Assembly (NCBI RefSeq): GCF_013304385.1
Contig: NZ_JAAITU010000002.1
Location: 62,001 to 126,000 of the forward strand
DNA from: Blautia glucerasea
Lineage (GTDB): Bacteria; Bacillota; Clostridia; Lachnospirales; Lachnospiraceae
Direction of reading: 5' to 3'
DNA: 64,000 nt
A model generated the notes under the pieces. It was not told the origin of the DNA and made no database searches. It saw only the letters and a list, made by a program, of their open reading frames with translations. Positions 26,603-35,174 of the stretch are shown in pieces. Position 1 is the first letter of the stretch. Each line of letters begins with the position of its first letter. A program made the translations under genes and the position numbers.

Positions 26603-28348
26603 ATGGCATTTGACGGCATCACCATTGCAGCAATGGTAAAAGAACTGAACACCAGCCTGAAAGGCGGCAGGATCAACAAAATCGCCCAGCCTGAAAGCGA
26701 CGAGCTGCTGATCACAGTCAGAGGCCAGGATGGCCAGAAGCGGCTGCTGCTCTCCGCTTCCCCATCCCTGCCTCTGCTTTACTTTACATCTAAGAACCGT
26801 ATCAGCCCCCTTACTGCTCCCAATTTCTGCATGCTTTTACGGAAGCATATCGGCAGTGCGCGGATCACAGATATTACACAGCCTGGCATGGAACGTGTAG
26901 TACAGTTCCACCTGGAACATTTAAATGAATTAGGAGATGTATGCCATAAAATACTGATCATGGAGCTTATGGGCAAACACAGCAACCTGATCTTCTGCGA
27001 TGACAAGGGTATGATCCTGGACAGCATCAAACATGTTTCTTCCAATATGAGTTCTGTCCGCGAAGTCCTTCCAGGCCGTGAATACTTTATTCCCAAAACC
27101 CAGAACAAGCTGGATCCGCTTACCATCACAGAAGAAGAATTTATAGCCGGCATCTGCCCAAAGCCACTTCCGGCGGCCAAAGCCATTTATTCATCCCTTA
27201 CAGGGATCAGTCCTGTTATGGCTCAGGAAGTCTGCTTCCGTGCATCTATTGACGGAAATGATTCCATGCAGTCTCTTAATGAAGCTGCACGCACTCATCT
27301 TTACCATACCTTTGCAAGGATCATGGATCAGGTAAAAGAAGGCAGTTTTACCCCTAATATTATTTTCCGGGGGGATGAACCTGTGGAATACGGAGTGCTG
27401 GATTTCCAGCAATATGGGCCGGAATACCATAGCGTATCCTTTGACAGCGTTTCCCAGATGCTGGAAACCTACTATGCCTCCAGGGATCTGATCACAAGGA
27501 TCCGTCAAAAATCTGCTGATCTTCGCAGGATCGTCCAGACAGCCTTGGAACGCAACCGCAAAAAGCTGATGCTTCAGCAAAAACAGATGAAGGATACTGA
27601 GAAAAAAGACAAATACAAGATATATGGTGAATTGATCAACACCTATGGTTATGGTCTGGAAGAAGGTGTAAAATCATTTAAAGCTTTGAATTACTATACC
27701 AATGAGGAAATTACCATTCCTTTGGATCCTCAACTTACCCCTCAGGAAAATTCCAAAAAGTATTTTGACCGGTACCAGAAGCTGAAACGCACCCAGGAGG
27801 CACTTGAAGAACAGATCAAGGAAACCACGGAAGAGATACAGCATCTGGAATCTATTTCCAATGCATTAGATATTGCCCGCGAGGAAAGTGATCTATCCCA
27901 GATCAAAGAGGAACTGACAGAATTTGGTTATATCAAAAAGCATTATACCTCCAAAAAAGGTGCCAAAATGCAGACAAAATCCAAACCTTTCCATTACATA
28001 TCCAGTGACGGGTATGACATCTATGTGGGAAAGAACAATTATCAGAATGATGAACTGACTTTCAAATTCGCATCCGGAAACGACTGGTGGTTCCATGCAA
28101 AGAAAATGCCAGGTTCCCACGTAGTAGTCAAAACAAAGGATGGTACTCTTCCGGACCGCACCTTTGAAGAAGCCGGCAGTCTGGCCGCCTATTATTCTCA
28201 GGGCCGTACTGCCCCTAAAGTAGAAATCGATTACCTGCAAAAGAAAAATGTAAAAAAACCAGCTGGCGCAAAGCCAGGATTTGTGGTATATTACACCAAC
28301 TATTCTCTGATGGCTGTTCCGGATATTTCTTCTTTTTCCGAAGCATAA
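26603..28348 (+). CDS. rqcH: RqcH / NFACT-family ribosome quality-control factor
   Basis: In Bacillus subtilis RqcH binds obstructed 50S subunits and directs addition of C-terminal Ala tails; older databases call it fibronectin-binding protein. The start is ATG 26603 (581 residues) after AAAGGAG. The NFACT-N domain opens MAFDGITIAAMVKELN. A long coiled coil spans about residues 290-440, and the NFACT-R domain shows WFHAKKMPGSHVVVKT with TFEEAGSLAAYYSQG. The 34 residues that a longer frame would add are encoded within and after the palindromic element and are not homologous. Confidence 0.93.
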   Translation: MAFDGITIAAMVKELNTSLKGGRINKIAQPESDELLITVRGQDGQKRLLLSASPSLPLLYFTSKNRISPLTAPNFCMLLRKHIGSARITDITQPGMERVVQFHLEHLNELGDVCHKILIMELMGKHSNLIFCDDKGMILDSIKHVSSNMSSVREVLPGREYFIPKTQNKLDPLTITEEEFIAGICPKPLPAAKAIYSSLTGISPVMAQEVCFRASIDGNDSMQSLNEAARTHLYHTFARIMDQVKEGSFTPNIIFRGDEPVEYGVLDFQQYGPEYHSVSFDSVSQMLETYYASRDLITRIRQKSADLRRIVQTALERNRKKLMLQQKQMKDTEKKDKYKIYGELINTYGYGLEEGVKSFKALNYYTNEEITIPLDPQLTPQENSKKYFDRYQKLKRTQEALEEQIKETTEEIQHLESISNALDIAREESDLSQIKEELTEFGYIKKHYTSKKGAKMQTKSKPFHYISSDGYDIYVGKNNYQNDELTFKFASGNDWWFHAKKMPGSHVVVKTKDGTLPDRTFEEAGSLAAYYSQGRTAPKVEIDYLQKKNVKKPAGAKPGFVVYYTNYSLMAVPDISSFSEA

Positions 28349-28396
28349 TTCTTTTAGAACAAGCACATTGGTTCAAATACAAAGGAGTTTCATTTT

Positions 28397-29953
28397 ATGA
28401 GTATACTAAACGTAGAACATTTGACCCATGGTTTTGGAGACAGAGCCATCTTTCATGATGTGTCCTTCCGCCTTTTAAAAGGGGAGCACATTGGCCTTGT
28501 AGGTGCTAACGGCGAGGGCAAATCTACTTTTTTCAATATTGTTACAGGAAAACTGATGCCTGATGAAGGTAAGATAGAATGGTCCAAAAATGTACGGATC
28601 GGTTATCTGGACCAGCACTCTGTACTTTTGGCAGGAATGACCATTGAAGATGTATTAAAATCTGCATTTTCCTGGCTTTTCCAGATGGAAGAACGAATGA
28701 ACAGTATCTGTGATCAGCTAGGGGATGCGTCTCCGGAAGAAATGGAAAATCTGATGGAAGAGCTTGGTACTATCCAGGATACCCTGACTCTTCATGATTT
28801 TTACGTAATAGATGCAAAGGTTGAGGAAGTTGCCCGGGCACTGGGGCTTCTGGAGCTTGGCCTTGACCGGGATGTAACGGATCTTAGCGGTGGTCAGCGT
28901 ACAAAGGTTCTGCTTGCCAAGCTTCTTCTGGAAAAGCCGGATATCCTGCTTCTTGACGAGCCTACCAACTATCTGGATGTAGAGCATATTGCCTGGCTGA
29001 AGCGCTACCTTCAGGATTATGAAAATGCTTTTATCCTGATTTCCCATGACATTCCTTTCCTGAATGATGTGATCAATCTGGTTTATCATATGGAAAATCA
29101 GGAGCTGAACCGTTATGTTGGAGATTATACCCATTTCCAGGAAGTATATGAAGTAAAAAAAGCCCAGCTGGAAGCTGCTTACCGAAAACAGCAGCAGGAA
29201 ATCAGCGAGCTTAAGGATTTTGTTGCCAGAAATAAAGCAAGAGTGGCCACCAGAAATATGGCCATGTCCAGGCAGAAAAAGTTAGATAAAATGGATCTTA
29301 TCCAGCTTGCCGCAGAGAAACCCAAGCCGGAATTTCACTTTAAAGCAGGGCGCACACCAGGTAAATATATTTTTGAAACTAAAGACCTTGTGATCGGATA
29401 CGACGAGCCCTTATCCAAGCCCCTTACCATTTCTATGGAAAGAGGGCATAAAATCGCTCTTACCGGTGCGAACGGAATCGGTAAAACTACACTTTTAAAA
29501 AGCATCCTGGGTCTGATCCCGCCCCTTTCCGGTTCCTGCGAATTAGGGGACAACCTGCAGATCGGATACTTTGAACAGGAAGTAAAGGGCGACAATAAGA
29601 CTACCTGCATTGATGAGATCTGGGCAGAATTCCCATCCTATACCCAGTATGAAGTGCGTTCTGCACTGGCCAAATGCGGACTTACCACCAAACACATTGA
29701 AAGCCAGGTTCGTGTACTCAGTGGTGGAGAACAGGCAAAAGTCCGCCTGTGCAAGCTTGTCAATAAAGAAACCAATGTGCTGCTTCTTGACGAGCCTACC
29801 AATCATCTGGATGTGGACGCAAAAGAGGCCCTGAAACAGAGCCTTCTTGAATATCGGGGAAGTATCCTGCTTATCTGTCATGAACCGGAATTCTACCAGG
29901 ATATTGTTTCTCAGGTATGGGACTGCAGCAAGTGGACCACAAAGATCTTGTGA
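28397..29953 (+). CDS. ABC-F family ATPase
   Basis: The 518-residue protein has two nucleotide-binding domains and no membrane segment. Domain 1 has GANGEGKST, LSGGQRTK and ILLLDEPTNYLD; domain 2 has GANGIGKTT, LSGGEQAK and LLLDEPTNHLD. A charged linker (about 230-310, KKAQLEAAYRKQQQEISELK) joins them, the P-site tRNA-interaction motif of ABC-F proteins. Members act on the ribosome as translation factors, and some give antibiotic resistance by target protection. The sequence fits a YbiT-like housekeeping type, but a resistance role cannot be excluded. It starts 48 nt after rqcH, with AAAGGAG at the ATG, and probably shares its transcript. Confidence 0.9.
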   Translation: MSILNVEHLTHGFGDRAIFHDVSFRLLKGEHIGLVGANGEGKSTFFNIVTGKLMPDEGKIEWSKNVRIGYLDQHSVLLAGMTIEDVLKSAFSWLFQMEERMNSICDQLGDASPEEMENLMEELGTIQDTLTLHDFYVIDAKVEEVARALGLLELGLDRDVTDLSGGQRTKVLLAKLLLEKPDILLLDEPTNYLDVEHIAWLKRYLQDYENAFILISHDIPFLNDVINLVYHMENQELNRYVGDYTHFQEVYEVKKAQLEAAYRKQQQEISELKDFVARNKARVATRNMAMSRQKKLDKMDLIQLAAEKPKPEFHFKAGRTPGKYIFETKDLVIGYDEPLSKPLTISMERGHKIALTGANGIGKTTLLKSILGLIPPLSGSCELGDNLQIGYFEQEVKGDNKTTCIDEIWAEFPSYTQYEVRSALAKCGLTTKHIESQVRVLSGGEQAKVRLCKLVNKETNVLLLDEPTNHLDVDAKEALKQSLLEYRGSILLICHEPEFYQDIVSQVWDCSKWTTKIL

Positions 29954-30009
29954 TCCGCTCCTGTGTATCTGCTGCATCCTTAATATTTCTTATACACTTC
30001 ATAACGATT

Positions 30010-30035
30010 AATGCCGGGATTATTTTCCCGGCATT
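30010..30035. terminator. Bidirectional terminator between the ABC-F gene and livF
   Basis: AATGCCGGG-ATTATTTT-CCCGGCATT, a 9-bp perfect stem, lies between convergent genes. The plus-strand T-run is weak (TT C TT). Confidence 0.65.
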
Positions 30036-30047
30036 CTTATCGTAACA

Positions 30048-30764
30048 TTATTTTCTTGCTTTTCCAAGATAAGCAGCCTTTACGGAATCATTCTCAGACA
30101 GTTCCTTACCGGTTCCTGACAACGTGATCCGTCCTGTTTCCATAACATACCCATGATGTGCTGCATTTAATGCCATGTTCGCATTCTGCTCCACCAAAAG
30201 GATTGTCTTACCCTGACGGTTGATCTCACGGATAATATCAAACACTCCACGTACAACAATAGGCGCCAGTCCAAGGGAAGGCTCATCCATCATGATCACA
30301 TCCGGGCGGCTCATCAATGCCCTTGCAATAGCAAGCATCTGCTGCTCTCCTCCGGAAAGAGTACCTGCCAGCTGCCAGCTTCTTTCTTTCAGTCTTGGGA
30401 ACAGGTCATAACACCAGCGGATATCTTCATCCAGGCTATCCTTTCTTAGGTAAGCTCCAACCTTCAGGTTCTCAAGCACCGTCAAGTCGGCAAAAACCCT
30501 TCTTCCTTCCGGCACAAGGGTAATCCCCTGGGATACAATACTTTCCGGTGTTTTTCCGGCGATTTCCTTTCCATTAAGAAGAACACTGCCAAGGGTAGGT
30601 TTCACAAGACCTACAATGGAACGAAGTGTAGAGCTTTTCCCTGCACCGTTGGCTCCGATCAGTGTAACTACTTCACCTTTCGGAACTACAAAGCTGATAT
30701 CTTTTACTGCCTGGATGCCTCCATAGGAAACACACAGTCCTTTTACTTCCAGTACATTACTCAT
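30048..30764 (-). CDS. livF: Branched-chain amino-acid ABC transporter, ATPase LivF
   Basis: It is the second ATPase of the Leu/Ile/Val importer. The start is ATG 30764 (238 residues) after GGGAGG; it overlaps the livG stop by 8 nt. Motifs are GANGAGKSS, LSGGEQQML and VIMMDEPSLGLAP, the last being diagnostic for LivF. Confidence 0.94.
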   Translation of the reverse strand: MSNVLEVKGLCVSYGGIQAVKDISFVVPKGEVVTLIGANGAGKSSTLRSIVGLVKPTLGSVLLNGKEIAGKTPESIVSQGITLVPEGRRVFADLTVLENLKVGAYLRKDSLDEDIRWCYDLFPRLKERSWQLAGTLSGGEQQMLAIARALMSRPDVIMMDEPSLGLAPIVVRGVFDIIREINRQGKTILLVEQNANMALNAAHHGYVMETGRITLSGTGKELSENDSVKAAYLGKARK

Positions 30765-31599
30765 CTGCTGCACCTCCCAGGTAAGCATCAATTACCCGCT
30801 GATTATTCTGAATCTCTTCCGGAACACCTTCAGCAATAGGCTTTCCAAAATCAAGCACATAAATTCTGTCGGAAATCTCCATAACCAGATCCATGTGATG
30901 CTCGATCATAAAAATAGTAAGTCCAAAATTATCACGGATTTCTCCAATAAAAGCCGTCAATTCATCGGTTTCCTGTGGGTTCATACCTGCTGCAGGCTCA
31001 TCCAGAAGAAGCAGGCTTGGATTAGTGGCCAGCGCCCTGGCAATTTCCAGTCTTCTCTGTTTTCCATAGGGAAGAGAGGTAGCCATCTCATTCCTCTCAT
31101 CTTTTAAACCTACAATTTCCAACAGATGAGTTGCATCCTCCCGCATCTTTTGCTCTTCTTTTCCGTTCAGGTGGAAAGTGGCAGTAAAAAGATTACTGGT
31201 TCTTCTCAAATGTTTTGCAATGAGAATGTTCTCAAATACTGTCTGGCTTTTAAAAAGGCGGATGTTCTGGAAGGTCCTTGCAATTCCAAGCTGTGTGATC
31301 TTATCCGGGGTAGGTGCAAGCACATGAGTATATTTGCCTGCATTCTGTCCCTGGTATAATTTCTTCATTTTACCCTGTGGATGATTTTCAATGATCTTCT
31401 TTCCATTAAAATATACAGCCCCATTGGTTGGTGCGTAAACACCGGTGATCACATTAAAAGCCGTTGTTTTCCCTGCACCATTAGGACCGATCAGGGAAAC
31501 GATCTCACCTTTATCTACAACAATATTCATATTATCAACTGCAACCACACCGCCAAACTGCATCGTTGCATTTTCTACTTTCAGCACATGTTCACTCAT
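30757..31599 (-). CDS. livG: Branched-chain amino-acid ABC transporter, ATPase LivG
   Basis: At 280 residues it is slightly long for the family. Walker A is GPNGAGKTT. Walker B is LLLLDEPAAGMNP with the LivG-specific continuation QETDEL. The C-terminal tail NNQRVIDAYLGG is also typical. A ~25-residue insert around residues 70-95 (KMKKLYQGQNAGKYTHVLAP) accounts for the extra length. It overlaps livM by 4 nt and livF by 8 nt. Confidence 0.94.
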   Translation of the reverse strand: MSEHVLKVENATMQFGGVVAVDNMNIVVDKGEIVSLIGPNGAGKTTAFNVITGVYAPTNGAVYFNGKKIIENHPQGKMKKLYQGQNAGKYTHVLAPTPDKITQLGIARTFQNIRLFKSQTVFENILIAKHLRRTSNLFTATFHLNGKEEQKMREDATHLLEIVGLKDERNEMATSLPYGKQRRLEIARALATNPSLLLLDEPAAGMNPQETDELTAFIGEIRDNFGLTIFMIEHHMDLVMEISDRIYVLDFGKPIAEGVPEEIQNNQRVIDAYLGGAADE

Positions 31600-32669
31600 T
31601 GGAGTTTCCTCCCTTTTTCCTTATTGGATTTTCGCACAAAAAAGTTCCGGATCCCTGCCACTGAAAACTCTTTTGTTCCCATGATACCCTGTCGGAAGAA
31701 TAGTACAATGATCATAATGATAATAGAAAATACAACCTTTCGGAAACCAGACCGAAGAAGGGGTACATGGAAATCCCCGATATAAGTATCATTATCCAAA
31801 AATCTAAGGATCCACTCAGAGCAGGTAATAAACAGGAAGGAACTGATACAGCTTCCTGTCACAGAGCCAATACCTCCGATTACAACGATCAGCAGGATCT
31901 CATAAGTCATTGCAGACTTGAACATGGAAGCCTGGATGGTTGTCTGGTACATAGCAAGAAGGGCACCTGAGATCCCTGCAAAAAAGGAACTGACTGTAAA
32001 AGCGATCCTTTTATGATGGGCCAGATTGATTCCCATAGCCTCTGCTGCTATCTCATCATCACGAATGGCCTTAAATGCTCTTCCGTAAGTAGAATTGATC
32101 AGCATCACGATCACAGCAATACAGATCCCTGATACAATAAACGGGAACAGCACACTTTTGAACGTAGGATAGCTTCTCAAAAGGTTGGAACCATTGGTAA
32201 GTGGTCCCAGCTTATCCCACTGGAACACTGCGCGGATGATCTCGGCAAAACCAAGTGTGGCAATTGCCAGATAATCACTTTTCAGACGAAGTACAGGAAG
32301 ACCGATCAGGTATGCAAAAATAGCAGCTACCACACCGGCAGCCAGGATGCCTATAGCCACAGGAACTGCAAACTGTACGATGCCGCCATCAAAATACTGG
32401 TAAACGCTTTCTCTTTGTTCTGTCGGAATGGTAAGGATCCCGTATGTATATGCACCCAGAAGCATGAAGCCTGCCTGCCCAAGGGAAAACAGACCTGTAA
32501 AACCGTTTAACAGGTTCATGGAAACAGCAACCAGTGCGTAAATAGCACCTTTTTTAAGGACTGTAAAAATCATGTCTGTAGGATTCATCAGCTGTTCCAT
32601 AATGTATAAAATCACAAGAAGTCCTGCAATCAGGGCAACATTTATGATCGTTTCTTTTTTCTTTGTCAT
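31596..32669 (-). CDS. livM: Branched-chain amino-acid ABC transporter, permease LivM
   Basis: The 357-residue permease has about nine hydrophobic segments. It contains the LivM signature GFTGLFSLGQAGFMLLGAYT and GIGSVTGSCISSFLF near the end. The loop AIRDDEIAAEAMGIN contacts the ATPases in this family. It starts 15 nt after livH. Confidence 0.94.
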   Translation of the reverse strand: MTKKKETIINVALIAGLLVILYIMEQLMNPTDMIFTVLKKGAIYALVAVSMNLLNGFTGLFSLGQAGFMLLGAYTYGILTIPTEQRESVYQYFDGGIVQFAVPVAIGILAAGVVAAIFAYLIGLPVLRLKSDYLAIATLGFAEIIRAVFQWDKLGPLTNGSNLLRSYPTFKSVLFPFIVSGICIAVIVMLINSTYGRAFKAIRDDEIAAEAMGINLAHHKRIAFTVSSFFAGISGALLAMYQTTIQASMFKSAMTYEILLIVVIGGIGSVTGSCISSFLFITCSEWILRFLDNDTYIGDFHVPLLRSGFRKVVFSIIIMIIVLFFRQGIMGTKEFSVAGIRNFFVRKSNKEKGRKLQ

Positions 32670-32684
32670 AATATCCCCTCCTTT

Positions 32685-33569
32685 TCAGACTTTATCTGTG
32701 ACTTTCTCACCAAACAAACCTGTTGGCTTGGCAATCAGAATAACGATCAGCAGTGCAAAGGTAAATGCATCCGAAAAGGTGGTCATACCCATTCCTTTAA
32801 TGATATTCTCGCAGATACCAATGATAAAAGCTCCGATCACGGCTCCCGGGATAGAGCCAATCCCACCAAATACAGCGGCAACAAAGGCCTTCAGCCCAGG
32901 CATAGCACCAGATGTAGGAACAACTCCTGTATAATTAGAAAAATACAGAAGACTGGCAACTGCTGCAAGAAATGATCCAATAATAAAAGTCATGCTGATC
33001 ACGGAATTAATCTTAATTCCCATAAGCTGGGAGGTTTCAAAATCCTTGGATGCTGCACGCATTGCCATACCGATCTTTGTTTTCTTGATTAGAAATACCA
33101 GTGCAAAAACAAGAACAATGGTAAGGATCGGTGTGATCACAGTAACTCTTTTTGTAACAGATCCGAAAATCTCAATCGTGTCACTGATCCACGGAATTGC
33201 CGGATACTGCTGTGCCAAGCCTCCTGTAATATAAAGGGCCAGGTTCTGGAGAAGATAAGAAACTCCGATAGCAGAAATCATGATCGACATCCTGGGCGCC
33301 TGGCGAAGAGGTTTGTAAGCAACACGTTCAATAAGAAAACCAATAATAACAGTGGCTACGATCATAATGGGGATCGATATGTAAATAGGCAGTGAAGCTG
33401 ATAAGTAAACCATGATCAGACCTGCTACCATAAAAATATCACCATGTGCAAAGTTGATCAGACGCAGAATACCATAAACCATTGTATATCCAATGGCAAT
33501 CAGGGCATACTGTCCGCCTACAGAAATACCTGCCAGAAAATATGGCAGATTCTGATTGAACCATTCCAT
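32685..33569 (-). CDS. livH: Branched-chain amino-acid ABC transporter, permease LivH
   Basis: The 294-residue permease has about eight membrane segments. Family stretches are GYTMVYGILRLINFAHGDI and AVFGGIGSIPGAVIGAFIIG, with the ATPase-contact loop RAASKDFETSQLMGI. The ATG is preceded by AAAGGAGGATTCCTCT. A strong hairpin without T-run (33610-33648) separates it from livJ. Confidence 0.94.
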   Translation of the reverse strand: MEWFNQNLPYFLAGISVGGQYALIAIGYTMVYGILRLINFAHGDIFMVAGLIMVYLSASLPIYISIPIMIVATVIIGFLIERVAYKPLRQAPRMSIMISAIGVSYLLQNLALYITGGLAQQYPAIPWISDTIEIFGSVTKRVTVITPILTIVLVFALVFLIKKTKIGMAMRAASKDFETSQLMGIKINSVISMTFIIGSFLAAVASLLYFSNYTGVVPTSGAMPGLKAFVAAVFGGIGSIPGAVIGAFIIGICENIIKGMGMTTFSDAFTFALLIVILIAKPTGLFGEKVTDKV

Positions 33570-33609
33570 AGAGGAATCCTCCTTTTTCGTTACAGTATTT
33601 TTCCATTTA

Positions 33610-33648
33610 GCACAGGAAAGGCGGGAACTTGTACCCCGCCTCCTGTGC
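33610..33648 (-). other. Intergenic hairpin between livJ and livH
   Basis: GCACAGG-A-GGCGGG pairs with CCCGCC-TTT-CCTGTGC around a 10-nt loop. No T-run follows, so it is unlikely to be a full terminator. In binding-protein operons such a hairpin commonly protects the upstream binding-protein mRNA from 3' decay, so that livJ is made in excess over livHMGF. Confidence 0.65.
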
Positions 33649-33675
33649 TATCAAATTCATCAAGTCCTGAAGTTA

Positions 33676-34851
33676 TTATTCTACACCCTGCTCACCAACA
33701 AAGTCCCATGCTCCAGTCTCAGTGTTAGCAGTTTTTACATATGCGGTATCTCTCTGCGCATCTCCGTTTTCAGAATCAAACTGTACATTTCCACATACAC
33801 CTTCATAAGTCACATCCCACAGTGCCTCATTTACTTTAGCCGGATCAGCGGAGCCTGCAGCCTTCAGTGCTTCCAGTGCCACGTAATATGCATCATAACC
33901 CATTGCAGATACAGCTGCGATCGTATCATCACCACCGTTGTTTGCCAGGTTCTTGGAATCAGAATTGATAAATTCTTTCATGCCATTATCAAAATCTTCG
34001 TTACCGCCCTCCTGATAGAAGGTTGTTACATATACCTGTACATCCTTGCCTTCTGCAGCTTTCAGGATAACATTAGAATCCCAGGTATCACCTGCAAGAA
34101 GAGGAAGATCCAGTCCCTGTGCTGCTGCCTGCTCAATGATCAGTGCTGCTGCCTCTGTAGAGGTAGGTGCAAAGAATACGTCTGCGCCTGCATTCTTAGC
34201 AGATGTGATATAAGATGTGAAATCACTATTTCCATCTGGGAAGGTTTCCTCAACGACTTCACCGCCAAGATCTTCAAAAGCTTTTGTAAAGTAATGTCCA
34301 AGCCCTGCGGAATAATCATCTCCCAACTTCGTAAGAACATATGCTTTCTTTGCCTCAAATTTGTCTTTTGCAAAGTTAGCAAGAACAGTGCCCTGGAATG
34401 GATCCAGGAAACAGATACGGAAATAATGAGTATTTCCCTGAGTTACCTGTGGATTGGTGCAGGTAACTCCCAATGCAGGAACACCGCCATCTTTGAAAAT
34501 ATCAGATGCTGCAATGGATACGCCTGAACCATAAGATCCAAGAACGATGGATACTCCGTCACTTACCAGGGTGGAAGCTGCGGAAGGACCTTTATCTGTA
34601 GAGGATTCATTGTCAACAATATCAAGTTCCACATTATATTCTTTGCCGTCGATCTCAACGGTAGGTGTTTCACTGTTGGCATACTGGATACCAAGTGTTT
34701 CCTGCTTGCCACCTGCTCCATTGTCTCCGGATGCCGGCTCATAAACACCGATCTTTACTGTGTCTGCTGCAAATGCAGGTACGGCTGCGCTAAATACAGT
34801 TGCTGCAGCTACTACAGCTGTCATCATTACGGATACTATTTTTTTCTTCAT
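33676..34851 (-). CDS. livJ: Branched-chain amino-acid ABC transporter, substrate-binding protein
   Basis: The 391-residue protein has a type-I periplasmic-binding fold (VKIGVYEPASGDNGAGGKQE, then YANSETPTVEIDG). It is the receptor for Leu/Ile/Val, though related ligands are possible. The N-terminus MKKKIVSVMMTAVVAAATVF ends at AFA-AD, a signal-peptidase I site with no lipobox Cys, which is unusual for a Gram-positive importer. The start follows AAAAGGAGGAGAATGAATT. It is the first gene of livJHMGF and has its own strong promoter. Confidence 0.92.
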   Translation of the reverse strand: MKKKIVSVMMTAVVAAATVFSAAVPAFAADTVKIGVYEPASGDNGAGGKQETLGIQYANSETPTVEIDGKEYNVELDIVDNESSTDKGPSAASTLVSDGVSIVLGSYGSGVSIAASDIFKDGGVPALGVTCTNPQVTQGNTHYFRICFLDPFQGTVLANFAKDKFEAKKAYVLTKLGDDYSAGLGHYFTKAFEDLGGEVVEETFPDGNSDFTSYITSAKNAGADVFFAPTSTEAAALIIEQAAAQGLDLPLLAGDTWDSNVILKAAEGKDVQVYVTTFYQEGGNEDFDNGMKEFINSDSKNLANNGGDDTIAAVSAMGYDAYYVALEALKAAGSADPAKVNEALWDVTYEGVCGNVQFDSENGDAQRDTAYVKTANTETGAWDFVGEQGVE

Positions 34852-34920
34852 AATTCATTCTCCTCCTTTTTTGTCCCTATAGCAAAGACGTTTGTCTTTA
34901 CTTCTCGTACATTTTCTGAA

Positions 34921-34949
34921 ATTATACCACGCTTTTATGCTTTAATCAA
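34921..34949 (-). promoter_or_regulatory. Promoter of the liv operon
   Basis: On the minus strand, TTGATT (34944-34949), 17 nt, TATAAT (34921-34926), about 70 nt before livJ. A small AAGAC-GTCTT hairpin lies in the leader. Confidence 0.8.
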
Positions 34950-35041
34950 GTAAAACTTTATCAGCATGGCATATTTTTTTAAATGTAATATAATCGCATT
35001 CAAGTGATGCCCATACAGATCATTCATACCTTCTGAATACG

Positions 35042-35074
35042 AAAAAAGGCGCAGGAGAGATCTCTCCGGCGCCT
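35042..35074 (-). terminator. Intrinsic terminator downstream of leuS
   Basis: On the minus strand a GC-rich stem (GGCGCCGGAGAGA with TCTCCTGCGCC) is followed by TTTTTT (35042-35047). Confidence 0.88.
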
Positions 35075-35174
35075 TTGCCTTTTGATGTATTATACAGCCT
35101 GCGTTTTTAAAATGCAAGTATTTTTTTTTCTATTGATTGCAATTTACATATTGCATTTTTTCACAGCAGTAATT

